From positions 328,493 to 392,492 of the forward strand of contig CAVVDM010000015.1 of the NCBI GenBank assembly GCA_963746885.1: a stretch of DNA of 64,000 nt, in the 5' to 3' direction. Shown piece by piece: positions 46,968-56,686 of this stretch. The position numbers and the translations under genes were made by a program. The stretch is from DATARH01 sp963746885 (lineage in GTDB: Bacteria; Pseudomonadota; Alphaproteobacteria; ATCC43930; CGMCC-115725). Positions within the stretch are counted from its first letter, which is position 1; the number at the start of each line of letters is the position of its first letter. Under the pieces are notes generated by a model that did not search any database, had not been told where the DNA came from, and saw only the letters and a list, made by a program, of their open reading frames with translations.

Positions 46968-47721
46968 ATGGATCTCGACCGCGCCGTCGCCCTGGTGACG
47001 GGCGGCAATGGCGGGCTCGGGCAACGCATCTGCCAGGCGCTGGCGAAAGAGGGCGTGCATATCGCCGTGATGTATGCCCAGAGCCGCGATGAAGCAGAGG
47101 GCGTCGCCCGCGACCTCGCCTCGCGATACCAGATCAACGCCGCCGCCTTCGCCTGCGACATCACCGACGATGCCGCGGTGGCGCGGGTGGTCGGCGCGGT
47201 GACCGGGCGTTTCGGCCGGCTCGACATCCTCGTCAACGACGCCGCCTACAACAAGGCGATCCCCTATGCCGACCTCGACAGCCTGACGATGGAGGTGTGG
47301 GACAAGATCCTCGCCGTCAACCTGACCGGGCCGCTGCGCCTGATTAAGGCGGTGGCGCCGGTGATGAAGGCGCAGGGACAGCGGCCGCATCGTCAACATC
47401 TCGTCGGTGTCCGGAATCGCGCCGACCGGCTCGTCGATCGCCTATGCCGTGTCGAAGGCGGGCCTCGTCCAGCTGACGCGCTGCATGGCGGTGGCTCTGG
47501 CGCCCGAGACGCTGGTCAACTGTGTCGCGCCGGGCTTGTTGGAGGGCACGCGCGCGACCGCCAATCTGCGGCCCGAGTTCATCCAGAACTCCGCCGCCAC
47601 CTCGCTATTGAAAAAGCCCGCCGACAAGGACGACTGCGCCGACATGGTCGTCACAATGTGCCGCACCGAGACGATGACCGGCCAAACCGTCGTCATCAAT
47701 TCCGGCCGCTATTTTCATTGA
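46968..47721 (+). CDS. SDR family oxidoreductase (frame broken near 47382)
   Basis: Classical SDR, about 250 residues after removing one extra C at 47382. VTGGNGGLGQRICQAL is the cofactor site, ILVNDAAYNKAIPY the NxA motif, and SSVSGIAPTGSSIAYAVSK the catalytic Ser-Tyr-Lys, the latter in the shifted frame. It starts 4 nt after the amidohydrolase stop. Substrate unknown. Confidence 0.85.
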
Positions 47722-47748
47722 ATGCGTTTGAGTGAAAGGCCCGCGTGA

Positions 47749-48582
47749 ATGGACATCTCCGGCAAGACGGCCATCGTTACCGGCGCGGCGTCCGGCATCG
47801 GCCTGGGAATAGCGACGGCGCTCGCGGAGGCGGGCGCCAACGTGGTCATGGCCGACATCCAGAAGGCGGCGGTCGAGCAGGCGGCGCACGGCCTCTCCGG
47901 CACCAACAAGCGCGTCATGCCGGTGCGGATCGATGTGACGCAGGAGCAATCGGTGCTCGATGCCCTGGCCGAAGCGGAGCGCAATTTCGGCAAGCTCCAT
48001 ATCGCCTGCAACAATGCCGGCGTGCCGATGCATGGCACCCACCTGATCGACGTGGCGCCGGCCGATTGGCAATTCGTGATCGGCGTCAACATCTGGGGGA
48101 TCATTCACGGCATCCGCCATTTCGTCCCCGCCATCCTGAAGCACGGCGAGGAAGGGCATGTCGTCAACACCGCCTCGGTGGCGGGCTTCCAGAACCGCCG
48201 CGGCACCAACCAGGGCCCGTATTCGATGAGCAAGTACGCCGCCCTGTCGCTGTCCGAAGCGCTGGAGCACGAGCTGGAAGGCAGCAATGTCGGCGTCTCG
48301 GTGCTGTGTCCCGGCCCGATCAACACGAACATCGCGCGCGGCGCCCGCAACCGCCCGGAGCACATGGGCGGGCCGCAGATCCGCGCCAGCGACGAAGTGG
48401 TGCTGGCCGAACGCCTCGCCATGACAGGTCTCGATCCGAAGACGGTCGGCGAGCGCGTCGTTGACGCGATCCGCACCAGGACGTTCTACGCCTTCGTCGG
48501 CGCCGTCCCCGCCGATGTCATCCGGGCCCGCCACCGCCGCATCGAGGACGCGCTGAACAGCAAGTGGGTAACGCATTACTGA
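47749..48582 (+). CDS. SDR family oxidoreductase
   Basis: 277-residue SDR. TGAASGIGLGIATAL binds the cofactor, NNAGVP follows strand 4, and the catalytic Tyr-Lys pair is in GPYSMSKYAALSLSE. The C-terminal extension (FYAFVGAVPADVIRARHRR) is longer than in the SDR at 46968. Third gene of the plus-strand catabolic operon. Substrate unknown. Confidence 0.88.
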   Translation: MDISGKTAIVTGAASGIGLGIATALAEAGANVVMADIQKAAVEQAAHGLSGTNKRVMPVRIDVTQEQSVLDALAEAERNFGKLHIACNNAGVPMHGTHLIDVAPADWQFVIGVNIWGIIHGIRHFVPAILKHGEEGHVVNTASVAGFQNRRGTNQGPYSMSKYAALSLSEALEHELEGSNVGVSVLCPGPINTNIARGARNRPEHMGGPQIRASDEVVLAERLAMTGLDPKTVGERVVDAIRTRTFYAFVGAVPADVIRARHRRIEDALNSKWVTHY

Positions 48583-48598
48583 CAGAGGAGTTCACCGC

Positions 48599-49060
48599 AT
48601 GACCGACGCCAAGCTCGCACCGAACCTGCCCGACTGGATGGTGCAGCACGCCAACCGCTACCTGTCGAGCGGCGGCACCGACGGGCACAACTACAAGATG
48701 ACCCAACCGGGCCGGCCCGAACTGAACGTGCCGTCGCTGCTGCTGACGACAACCGGCCGCAAGTCGGGCGAGAAATTCATCTTCCCGCTGTTCTACGGCA
48801 AGACCGGCGACAGCTATTTCGTCGTCGCCTCGAAGGGCGGCGCGCCGCAGCATCCCGGCTGGTATCGCAACATCCTCGCCAACCCGGAGGTCGAGGTGCA
48901 GGTCGGGACGGCAAAGATCAAGGCGCGCGCCCGCACCGCCAGCGGCGCCGAGCGCGCGCGGCTGTGGCAAAAGGGGCTGGAGTTCTGGCCGCCCTACGCC
49001 GATTACCAGAAGAAGACCGAGCGCGAGATCCCGGTCGTCGTGCTCGATCCCGTCGGCTAG
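48599..49060 (+). CDS. Nitroreductase-family deazaflavin-dependent oxidoreductase (DDN-like)
   Basis: 153 residues of the split-barrel F420/FMN-binding DUF385 family: LLLTTTGRKSGEKFIFPLFYG and KGGAPQHPGWYRNILANPEVEVQ are diagnostic. Members in actinobacteria use F420; in an alphaproteobacterium the cofactor may be flavin instead. It follows the SDR by 16 nt and precedes the alpha/beta hydrolase. Confidence 0.88.
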   Translation: MTDAKLAPNLPDWMVQHANRYLSSGGTDGHNYKMTQPGRPELNVPSLLLTTTGRKSGEKFIFPLFYGKTGDSYFVVASKGGAPQHPGWYRNILANPEVEVQVGTAKIKARARTASGAERARLWQKGLEFWPPYADYQKKTEREIPVVVLDPVG

Positions 49061-49104
49061 GCTTTGGCGACACGCACGACCACACTGGCGAAGGAGAAAC
49101 TGTC

Positions 49105-49866
49105 ATGCCGTTTTATCAGAAGGGCGACGTCCGCATCCGCTACGAGGAGGTCGGCAGCGGCTTTCCGCTACTGGTCACCCCCGGCGGCGGGTTGAACTCG
49201 CGGGTCAGCATTTGGCCGTCCGCCGTGATCAACGCGATGGAGGCGTTCAAGAGCGATTTCCGCGTCATCACGATGGACCAGCGCAACGCCAATGGCGGCG
49301 AGTCGTCGGGCCCGGTGCCGACGGAGAACGCGTGGGACGCCTTCGCCGACGACCAGCTCGGAGTGATGGACCATCTCGGCATCCGCGAATTCTTCTACAT
49401 GGGCTACTGCATCGGCGGCTGCTTTGCCGGCAAGCTGTTGCAGCGGGCGCCGGAGCGCGTGGTCGCCGCCGTGTTTTGCCAGACCGTCGGCTATCGGCCG
49501 GAGGACCCGGATGTGATGTACCGCCACAGCACCGACAATTGGCTAGGCGATTTCAAGAAGCGCCGGCCCGAGGTATCGCAGGACACGATCGACAAATATT
49601 TCCACAGCCTGTGGCGGGCGCAGCCGGACTTCCTCTACAGCGTGCCGCGCGATTTCATCAGGAATTGCCGCAAGCCTATCCTGGTGCTGCCGGACGACAC
49701 GCCATCGCACCCGCACCAGACCTCGGTCGACGTCGCCTCGCTGGCGCCCAACGCAGAGATCACGGTTTTCCCCTGGCGCGAGCCGCCGGAGCTGAAAGAA
49801 CGCACGATCAACCGCGTCCGCACCTTCCTCAAGGCGCACGTGCCCGTGAAGGCGGCGGCGCAATAG
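49105..49866 (+). CDS. Alpha/beta hydrolase with Cys in the nucleophile elbow
   Basis: 253 residues of the alpha/beta hydrolase fold. The nucleophile elbow reads MGYCIGGCFAG, i.e. GxCxGG, as in dienelactone hydrolase, rather than GxSxG. The oxyanion loop is LLVTPGGGLN. Candidate Asp and His lie near PDDTPSH and the C-terminus. AAGGAG precedes the ATG. Last gene of the plus-strand catabolic operon. Confidence 0.85.
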   Translation: MPFYQKGDVRIRYEEVGSGFPLLVTPGGGLNSRVSIWPSAVINAMEAFKSDFRVITMDQRNANGGESSGPVPTENAWDAFADDQLGVMDHLGIREFFYMGYCIGGCFAGKLLQRAPERVVAAVFCQTVGYRPEDPDVMYRHSTDNWLGDFKKRRPEVSQDTIDKYFHSLWRAQPDFLYSVPRDFIRNCRKPILVLPDDTPSHPHQTSVDVASLAPNAEITVFPWREPPELKERTINRVRTFLKAHVPVKAAAQ

Positions 49867-49888
49867 GCCTTTCCGAAGACGTTGCGCC

Positions 49889-49946
49889 GGAGTTTCGCAC
49901 GGACCACCTCCTGCCAGATTGGATGGGGCAATCCGTGCGAAACTCC
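49889..49946. repeat. 15-bp inverted repeat abutting the IS1182 left end
   Basis: GGAGTTTCGCACGGA (49889-49903) recurs inverted at 49932-49946 with a 28-nt gap. The right arm ends exactly where the IS inverted repeat begins. It may be a terminator of the hydrolase operon or a target feature of the element. Confidence 0.65.
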
Positions 49947-51564
49947 TGCAGACCGTGTGAAAACGGTTGCGGCTGGGTGACAGCCTCGCCGGAGGGGGGC
50001 TCGCGCGGGCATTCGGCGGGCTTGTGCAAGATGATGCCGCGGTTTTGATTGGCGCATTGCCCTCCTGTCATCCTCGGACGGCGGCGATCATCCCTCCGAC
50101 GCCGACGATATTGAGGGCACGCCGGAGATTGTAGACCAGTGCGGTGAGGCTGAACTCGCCGCGGACATTGTCGAGGCCGCGCATCAGGAAGGCGCCCTGG
50201 TTCATCCATTGCTTGATCGAACCGAACGGGTGCTCGACGGTCTCACGGCGCCGGTCGAGAAGCTCTGGCCTGGCCTTGAGGCGCGCGGCCATCCGGTCCA
50301 ACACCGCCTCGTTCTCCAGGCGCGAGACCCGCCGCACGTTTGTCGTGCACCGCGCTCGTAGCGGACAGGCGGGGCAGGCCGCCGGATTGCTGTAGTCGAT
50401 CTTTTGTAGATCGCGCGACTTGCCAACATGGTGCGGCGCGAGGGTTTGCCCGCCCGGGCAGATGAAGACATCCCGGTCCGGGTCGTAGCGGAACTCGTCC
50501 TTGCGGAAGAAGCCGTGGCGCACCGCCGGGCCGCGCTGCGGCTTGGGGACATGGGGCGTCAGGCCCGCCTTGTCGCACGCTTCGATGTCCTCGGCCTTGA
50601 AGTAGCCGCGATCGGCGACGACGTCGATCCGCTCGACGCCAAGAATCGCGCGCGCCGGCTCGGCCGTTTCCTTCAACAGGCCCATGTCGACGACCTGGTT
50701 GCTCACCGCCTGCTCGACGATCAGCTTGTGCTTGGCATCGACCGCGAGCTGCACGTTGTACCCGACCGCGACTTTGGTATGGCCGGCCATCGCCCGGCTG
50801 TCGGGATCGGTCAGCGATATCTGGCTCTCGCCGCTCTGTTCGAGTTCTGTCAGCAGCCCGCGGAGCCGATCACGCTTACCGCGGACCGCCTCGATCTTCT
50901 CGGCGAGGTTGTGCACGCGCGAACCGCCGCTGGTGCCCCCTTCGGCGGCATCGCCCTCGTCCAGCCGGCGCAGATAATCGGCCAAGCGCTTGTCGGCCGC
51001 GTCGATGTACTGGCGCAGCGAGGCGCGCGTGAAATTGCGGTCCTTGTTGTTGACTGCCTTGATCCGCGTGCCGTCGACCGCCAGCAATTCCCGGCCGAAC
51101 AGGTCGAGCTGCCGGCACAGCAGCACGAACGCGCGGAATACCGAGCGGAAGGCCGCGTGGTTGTCGCGCCGGAAATCGGCGATCGTCTTGAAGTCCGGCC
51201 TCAGGTGCCGCAGCAGCCAGATCACTTCGAGGTTGCGGTGCGTCTCCGCCTCCAGCCGCCGGCTCGACCGCACCCGGTTCAGATAGCCGTAGATATAGAG
51301 CTTCAGCAGATCGCCGGGTGCGTAGCCCGGGCGGCCGGTCGCTTCCGGCACGACACGGGCGAACCCGAGCGCGGCGAGGTCGAGCCCGTCAATAAAAGCC
51401 TCGATGAACCGCACCGGGTTGTCGGCGCCGACGTAGTCGTCAACTGCCTCCGGCAACAGCAGCATCTGGTCGCGGTCGTGTCCGGTGATGTGCGTCATAC
51501 CGGATTCTATCGCGACGCCTCAACCGCCGGAATCCTCTACGGCCGGGTTTTCACACGGTCTGCA
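49947..51564. mobile_element. IS1182-family insertion sequence
   Basis: The 18-bp terminal inverted repeats TGCAGACCGTGTGAAAAC (49947-49964) and its complement (51547-51564) bound a 1618-bp element with one intact transposase on the minus strand. I could not identify a convincing target duplication. Confidence 0.85.
50068..51498 (-). CDS. IS1182-family DDE transposase
   Basis: 476 residues, full length. An N-terminal DUF772-type region (PVRFIEAFIDGLDL, RRLEAETHRNLEVIWLLRHL) precedes the DDE domain with Asp in LLAVDGTRIKAVNNK, Asp in VVADRGYFKAED and Glu in RRETVEHPFGSIKQW. A Cys cluster CPACPLRARC lies between the last two. No frame break, so it may be active. Confidence 0.93.
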   Translation of the reverse strand: MTHITGHDRDQMLLLPEAVDDYVGADNPVRFIEAFIDGLDLAALGFARVVPEATGRPGYAPGDLLKLYIYGYLNRVRSSRRLEAETHRNLEVIWLLRHLRPDFKTIADFRRDNHAAFRSVFRAFVLLCRQLDLFGRELLAVDGTRIKAVNNKDRNFTRASLRQYIDAADKRLADYLRRLDEGDAAEGGTSGGSRVHNLAEKIEAVRGKRDRLRGLLTELEQSGESQISLTDPDSRAMAGHTKVAVGYNVQLAVDAKHKLIVEQAVSNQVVDMGLLKETAEPARAILGVERIDVVADRGYFKAEDIEACDKAGLTPHVPKPQRGPAVRHGFFRKDEFRYDPDRDVFICPGGQTLAPHHVGKSRDLQKIDYSNPAACPACPLRARCTTNVRRVSRLENEAVLDRMAARLKARPELLDRRRETVEHPFGSIKQWMNQGAFLMRGLDNVRGEFSLTALVYNLRRALNIVGVGGMIAAVRG

Positions 51565-51737
51565 AGATTCCTGCACACGACAACTTCGCGCCGAAGAACG
51601 AACCCGCTCGCGCGGGAGGGGAGCACGCGTCGCGGTCGGCGCAAATTCGACGAGGTGATGCGCAGTAGCGCGTGACGGTCGGGGCATCCGATCCCGAGCA
51701 TCGAAGGTCCAGCAACCTTCAGCTTGGGAGAGCCCCG

Positions 51738-52643
51738 ATGACCTCCGATACTTCACCTCAGCCCATCAGCCCGCTGCGGGCGCGCATGATCGAAGACATG
51801 AGCGTGCGCGGCTTCAAGGAGGACACGCGGCGCGATTATGTCCGCCAGGTGCGGGCATTCGCGGCCTTCATCGGCCGGTCACCCGACACGGCGACGGCGG
51901 AAGAGCTGCGCCTCTTCCAGCTGCACCAGACGCGCAGCGGCGTACAGCCGCCGAGCATCAACGGCGCGGTCTCGGCCCTGCGCTTCTTCTTCACGGTGAC
52001 GCTCGACCGCCCGGATCTGGCGCGGCGGCTCACCGTCGTGCCGTACCCGCGGCGCATCCCGACGGTGCTCAGCGTCGAGGAGGTGACGTTGCTGCTGCAG
52101 GCGGCATCAGCGCCGAAGTACAAGGCGGCATTCGCCACCGCGTACGGCGCCGGGCTGCGCGTCTCGGAAGTTGTCGCGCTCAAGGTCGGCGATATCGATT
52201 CCGAGCGCATGCTGCTGCGCGTCGAGCGCGGCAAGGGGGGCAAGGACCGCCACGCGATGCTGTCGCCGCAGCTGCTCGGGCTGCTGCGCGTCTGGTGGCG
52301 GGAGGGGCGGCGGCGCAGCCTGCTGCTGCCGGGAGGCTGGCTGTTCCCCGGCCGCAACCCGGTCGAGCCGCTGTCGGCCCGCCAACTCTGCCGCGTTGTC
52401 CGCGCCGCCGCCCAGGCCGCGGGGATCACGAAGCGCGTCTCGCCGCACACGCTGCGGCATAGCTTTGCCACCCACCTTCTCGAGCAAGGCGTCGATATTC
52501 GCGTGATCCAGACGCTCCTGGGTCATGCCAAGCTCGACACCACGGCGCTTTACACCCGCGTCGCCAACACCACGATCCGGGCCGTCACCAGCCCGCTCGA
52601 CCGGCTCGCACCGTTGATCGAGGGGCCGCGACCCGAGGCGTAG
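51738..52643 (+). CDS. Tyrosine recombinase associated with an IS91 element
   Basis: 301 residues with a SAM-like N-terminal domain and the catalytic set: Arg in GAGLRVSEVVAL, Lys in GKGGKDRH, HTLRH, GH in LLGHAKL and Tyr in TTALYTRV. The ATG at 51738 has GGGAGAG before it; upstream sequence in frame lacks similarity. The stop lies 9 nt before the IS91 transposase. Such recombinase-plus-transposase pairs form one mobile unit in some IS91 members. Confidence 0.9.
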   Translation: MTSDTSPQPISPLRARMIEDMSVRGFKEDTRRDYVRQVRAFAAFIGRSPDTATAEELRLFQLHQTRSGVQPPSINGAVSALRFFFTVTLDRPDLARRLTVVPYPRRIPTVLSVEEVTLLLQAASAPKYKAAFATAYGAGLRVSEVVALKVGDIDSERMLLRVERGKGGKDRHAMLSPQLLGLLRVWWREGRRRSLLLPGGWLFPGRNPVEPLSARQLCRVVRAAAQAAGITKRVSPHTLRHSFATHLLEQGVDIRVIQTLLGHAKLDTTALYTRVANTTIRAVTSPLDRLAPLIEGPRPEA

Positions 52644-52652
52644 CCGGCGGCC

Positions 52653-53858
52653 GTGCGCCGCCCGAGGCTGGAGGTCGCGGACGTCTTTCATCGCCATGGG
52701 GCCGACTGGCGCCGCGCCAATGCCGGGCATGTGAGCCTGGGTCAGCTCCAGGTCATGTCGGCGATCGAGCAGTGCCGCTCGGCCGCGCTCGGCGGGCATG
52801 TCGAGCGCTGCGAGGATTGCGGTCACAGCCGCATCGCCTACAACTCGTGCCGCAATCGCCATTGCCCCAAGTGTCAGGGCGCGGCGGCGACGGACTGGCT
52901 TGCGGCGCGCGAGGCCGATCTGCTGCCGGTCGGCTATTTCCACGTGGTCTTCACGCTGCCCGCCGAGATCGCCCCGATCGCCTACCAGAACAAGGCAGTG
53001 ATCTACGACCTGCTGTTCCGCACAGCCGCCGAGACGCTGCTGACGATCGCTGCCGATCCCCGGCATCTCGGCGCTCGCATCGGCGCCACCGCCGTGCTCC
53101 ACAGCTGGGGCTCGGCAATGACTCACCATCCGCACGTCCACATGATCGTGCCGGGCGGCGGGATATCGCTCGACGGCACGCGCTGGGTACGCTGCAAGCC
53201 CGGGTTCCTCTTGCCGGTGCGGGTGCTTTCCCGCCTGTTCCGACGGCTCTATCTGTCCGCGCTCACCGACGCTCACGCCGCAGGCCGGCTGGCGTTCTTT
53301 GGCGAGATCGAAGGCCTGCGTCGTCGCCAGGCTTTCGCCGCTCATCTCGCACCGCTCAAGAAAAAGAACTGGTTCGTCTATGCCAAGCCGCCCTTCTCCG
53401 GGCCGGAAGCGGTGCTCGCCTATCTCGCCCGCTACACCCACCGCGTCGCCATCGCGAACCGCCGTCTCGTGGCTCTCGACGAGCGCGACGTGACCTTCCG
53501 GTACAAGGATTACCGCCGCAACGGGCAGGCCCGGTATCGCACCATGACCCTCGCCGCCGACGAGTTCATCAGGCGCTTCCTGCTCCACGTGCTACCGAAA
53601 GGCTTTCACCGCATCCGCCACTACGGGCTGCTCGCCAGCCCCGGCTGCAAGGCCAACATTGCACGCGCCAGGGAGCTGATCGCCGCCCCGATCCCAGAGG
53701 ACGCGCCGACAGCAACACAGGACACAGCCGATCCGGGCGCCGCGCCCGATCATCGCCCGCCATGCCCTTGCTGCGGTGGCCGTATGATGATCATCGAGGT
53801 ATTTGGGCGCGGCGGCGCACCGCGCGGCCCGCCCTCCGGCGCCGGGAGCGGGATTTGA
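52653..53858 (+). CDS. IS91-family HUH transposase
   Basis: 401 residues. An N-terminal zinc region (CEDCGHSRI with NRHCPKCQ) precedes the HUH motif THHPHVHMIVPGGG, and conserved Tyr-containing LARYTHRVAIANRR follows. A second zinc pair, CPCCGG, is near the C-terminus. IS91 transposases move by rolling circle and leave no target duplication. GTG start. No frame break. Confidence 0.92.
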   Translation: MRRPRLEVADVFHRHGADWRRANAGHVSLGQLQVMSAIEQCRSAALGGHVERCEDCGHSRIAYNSCRNRHCPKCQGAAATDWLAAREADLLPVGYFHVVFTLPAEIAPIAYQNKAVIYDLLFRTAAETLLTIAADPRHLGARIGATAVLHSWGSAMTHHPHVHMIVPGGGISLDGTRWVRCKPGFLLPVRVLSRLFRRLYLSALTDAHAAGRLAFFGEIEGLRRRQAFAAHLAPLKKKNWFVYAKPPFSGPEAVLAYLARYTHRVAIANRRLVALDERDVTFRYKDYRRNGQARYRTMTLAADEFIRRFLLHVLPKGFHRIRHYGLLASPGCKANIARARELIAAPIPEDAPTATQDTADPGAAPDHRPPCPCCGGRMMIIEVFGRGGAPRGPPSGAGSGI

Positions 53859-53861
53859 AGC

Positions 53862-54600
53862 GATGACAATCCCTGTCGTCTGGTTGCAGCACCCATCCGC
53901 CGGAACTTCTCGTTCCCGGCGCCGTGCCCGTTTTATTCTGGCATCGGCAAGCGTTGGCAGGACATCACTGATCAGTCCCCGATCAGGCCCTCAGCGGCGC
54001 TGGCAAGGCCCGGTCCGCAGTCATCAGTGGCTTTCAGCTCTCGCCAATCTCCCCAAAACCATCTCCTGCCAACGCCGCTGCGCGACCAAATCCCCATAGA
54101 CGGCCAACCGCTCGCCGCTCTCCCGCGGGTTCGTTCTTCGGAGGCTTTCGGACGCCGGCCCCTATACCGCATCCACTGCTCGCGCCCGGCCGGCAACCGA
54201 AACCCTTCCCGAAAAGCGGTCATCGGGACTGCCGGGTTCGACAATTTCGGGATCATGCTTCCGGAAATCCTACTTCAGAAACCGACCGTTAAGCGCTTAG
54301 CCCGTCCCCGGCGGTTCAAGAATGTCGTTACCTCGGAAAGGATTATCCGAAGTACTCCAGAAGAATTCTCCGATCGCTTCGCCAACCAGTCGATCCTTCA
54401 GGCGCGGACCTCCTTCCAACGTGCAGGTGCGATTGGACCGATTACCGCATAGCCCAAATACCCAGCCGGGTCGTGTCCCGAGGGGAACGTAGCCCGCCGC
54501 CGCCTGAACTCGCGGCGGTCGCTGCGGCGGGCTGCTTACCCACAGCGGTGGTCATCGCGGGTCTTCGCCAGGTTTCGGTTGAAGCCCTTCCACCGACCTG
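53862..54600. other. Region without a recognisable gene (IS91 3' flank)
   Basis: About 740 nt with no convincing coding frame. Frames of 98-141 codons occur on both strands but overlap each other and show no family motif or RBS. It probably contains the terminal sequence of the IS91 element; the exact end cannot be placed because IS91 lacks inverted repeats. Confidence 0.5.
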
Positions 54601-54611
54601 AGGATCCGAGG

Positions 54612-55289
54612 ATGACCGACGAGATGATGAGCTTCAGGCGCTTTTGGAGAAGAGTTCGGACGCCGATCTGCTGCGCGAGATGATCGGGTTCGCCGCGCAT
54701 CGCCTGATGGAGCTGGAGGTCGAGAACCTGACCGGCGCGCGCACGGCGCACGCAGCGCCGATCGGATCACGCAGCGCAACGGGTATCGCGAGCGCGACCG
54801 GGAGACCCGCCCCCGGATCAAGTCCGTGGGCTGAAGGCCCGTGGGACGGTCGAGCGGCGCATCCCGAAATTGCGCAAGGGCAGCTATTTTCCCGGCTTCC
54901 CGGAGCCGCGCCGGATGGCCGAGCCCTTCGACAAGCTCGGGAGCGCTGACGGCGGTGATCCAGGAAGCCTACATGCAAGGCGTCTCGCCCCGCTCGGTCG
55001 ACGAACTGGTCCGTGCGATGGGGATGACCGGCATCTCGAAGAGCCAGGTCAGCCGACTGTGTTCCGAGATCGACGGCAAGATTGCGGCCTTCCTCGATCG
55101 GCCTCTCGGCGCCGCACCGAGGTCGTCGGCATCTTTCCCAACGACGCGGCCTTGATCCGCCTCGTCGGGACCATCCTGTTGGAACAAAACGATGAATGGG
55201 CCGTGCAACGGGCCCGCTACATGACCCTGGAAACCAGGCCTCCGTTGAGCGACGATCCCTTCGTCAAGCTGCCCGCCGTGGCCGCCTGA
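54612..55289 (+). pseudogene. IS256-family transposase, internally deleted and frameshifted
   Basis: Starts as the family does (MTDEMM), then shifts frame to LLEKSSDADLLREMIGFAAH and later to TAVIQEAYMQGVSPRSVDEL and MGMTGISKSQVSRLC. After about LDRPL it jumps to the C-terminal IFPNDAALIRLVGTILLEQ and ends at 55289. Most of the DDE domain is deleted. Sequence like the family's right end (about 55325-55366) remains before pgk. Confidence 0.82.
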
Positions 55290-55417
55290 CATAACCGGCC
55301 AGACCCGCCGGAAACCCGGAGCGACCCCGCGCTCCTACACCACGCCGAGGGGCACGATTTGCAAAGGGGGCAACCCCCGGCGATAAACGCTCGAGCGAAC
55401 GAAAGGAGTGATGTGCG

Positions 55418-56614
55418 ATGCCGCGGTTTCGTACCCTCGATGACCTGGACGTCGCCGGCAAGCGCGTGCTGTTGCGCGCCGACCTCAACGTGCCGGTCAA
55501 GGACGGCCACGTCACCGACGCAACCCGTATCGAGCGCCTCGCACCGACCATCGAGGCGCTCGTGCAAAAAGGTGCCAAGGTTGTCGTGATGTCGCATTTC
55601 GGCCGTCCGAAAGGGCCGGACCCGTCGCAATCGCTGCGTCCGCTGGTCGGGCCGCTGAGCCAGGCGATCGGCGGGCGGGCGGTGCATTTCGCCGCCGATT
55701 GCATCGGACCGCAGGCCGAGCGCGTCGTCGACGCGCTCCAGCCGGGCGAGGTGGCGCTGCTCGAAAACCTGCGCTTCCACCCGGAAGAGGAGAAGAACGA
55801 CCCGGCTTTCGCGAAACAACTTGCGGCGCTCGGCGACCTCTATGTCGATGACGCATTTTCGGCGGCGCACCGGGCGCACGCCTCGATCGCCGCGCTGGCG
55901 CACCTGCTGCCTTCGGCCGCCGGCAAATTGATGCAGGCCGAACTCGATGCGCTCGGCGCCGCGCTCGAACACCCGCAGCATCCGGTCATCGCGCTGGTCG
56001 GCGGCGCCAAGGTCTCGACCAAGCTCGACCTCCTCAAATTCATCATCTCCAAGGTCGACCGTCTGGCAATCGGCGGCGCGATGGCCAACACGTTCCTGTT
56101 TGCCCAGGGCCAGCCGGTCGGCCGCTCGCTGTGCGAGCGCGACCTCGCCGACACGGCGCGCGCCATCCTTGCCGCAGCAAAGGAGCGCGGCTGCGAGATC
56201 ATCCTGCCCGAGGATGCTGTGACCGCCGACAAGCTCGAAGCCGGGGTCCTGACCCGCACGGTCGACATCGACGCCGTGCCGGCGACGGCGATGATCCTCG
56301 ATATCGGCCCGCAGAGCGTCGCCCGCCTCGGCGCCGCGCTCGAGGCCTCGCGCACGCTGGTGTGGAACGGGCCGGTCGGCGCCTTCGAGACGCCGCCCTT
56401 CGACCGCGGCACGGTCGCGATCGCCCGCAAGGTCGCCGAGCTGACCCGCGCCCACCAGCTGATGAGCGTCGCCGGCGGCGGCGACACGGTGGCCGCGCTC
56501 GCCGCTGCCGGCGTCATCGACGACCTCAGCTATGTCTCGACCGCCGGCGGTGCCTTCCTCGAATGGCTCGAAGGCCGCGAACTGCCGGGGGTCGCCGCGC
56601 TCGCGATACCGTGA
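55418..56614 (+). CDS. pgk: Phosphoglycerate kinase
   Basis: 398 residues. RADLNVPVKDGHV, MSHFGRPKGPDPSQSL and the basic-patch His are in the N-terminal 3-phosphoglycerate domain; GGAKVSTKLDLLKFI and the nucleotide motif AGGGDTVAALAAAG are in the C-terminal domain. The ATG at 55418 has AAAGGAG upstream. No gap or fba gene is adjacent; the 5' side is mobile DNA, so the usual glycolytic cluster may have been split. Confidence 0.96.
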   Translation: MPRFRTLDDLDVAGKRVLLRADLNVPVKDGHVTDATRIERLAPTIEALVQKGAKVVVMSHFGRPKGPDPSQSLRPLVGPLSQAIGGRAVHFAADCIGPQAERVVDALQPGEVALLENLRFHPEEEKNDPAFAKQLAALGDLYVDDAFSAAHRAHASIAALAHLLPSAAGKLMQAELDALGAALEHPQHPVIALVGGAKVSTKLDLLKFIISKVDRLAIGGAMANTFLFAQGQPVGRSLCERDLADTARAILAAAKERGCEIILPEDAVTADKLEAGVLTRTVDIDAVPATAMILDIGPQSVARLGAALEASRTLVWNGPVGAFETPPFDRGTVAIARKVAELTRAHQLMSVAGGGDTVAALAAAGVIDDLSYVSTAGGAFLEWLEGRELPGVAALAIP

Positions 56615-56686
56615 GGCTGACGGCCCGGTATCGCCTGACGGCGGATTTCGGATAATTTAATTCGTCAACACGAGGAGGAAGTCGTC

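Noticed and set aside
54027..54452. A 141-codon plus-strand frame after the IS91 transposase
   Set aside because: No RBS, no motif, and overlapping frames on the other strand; treated as non-coding flank.
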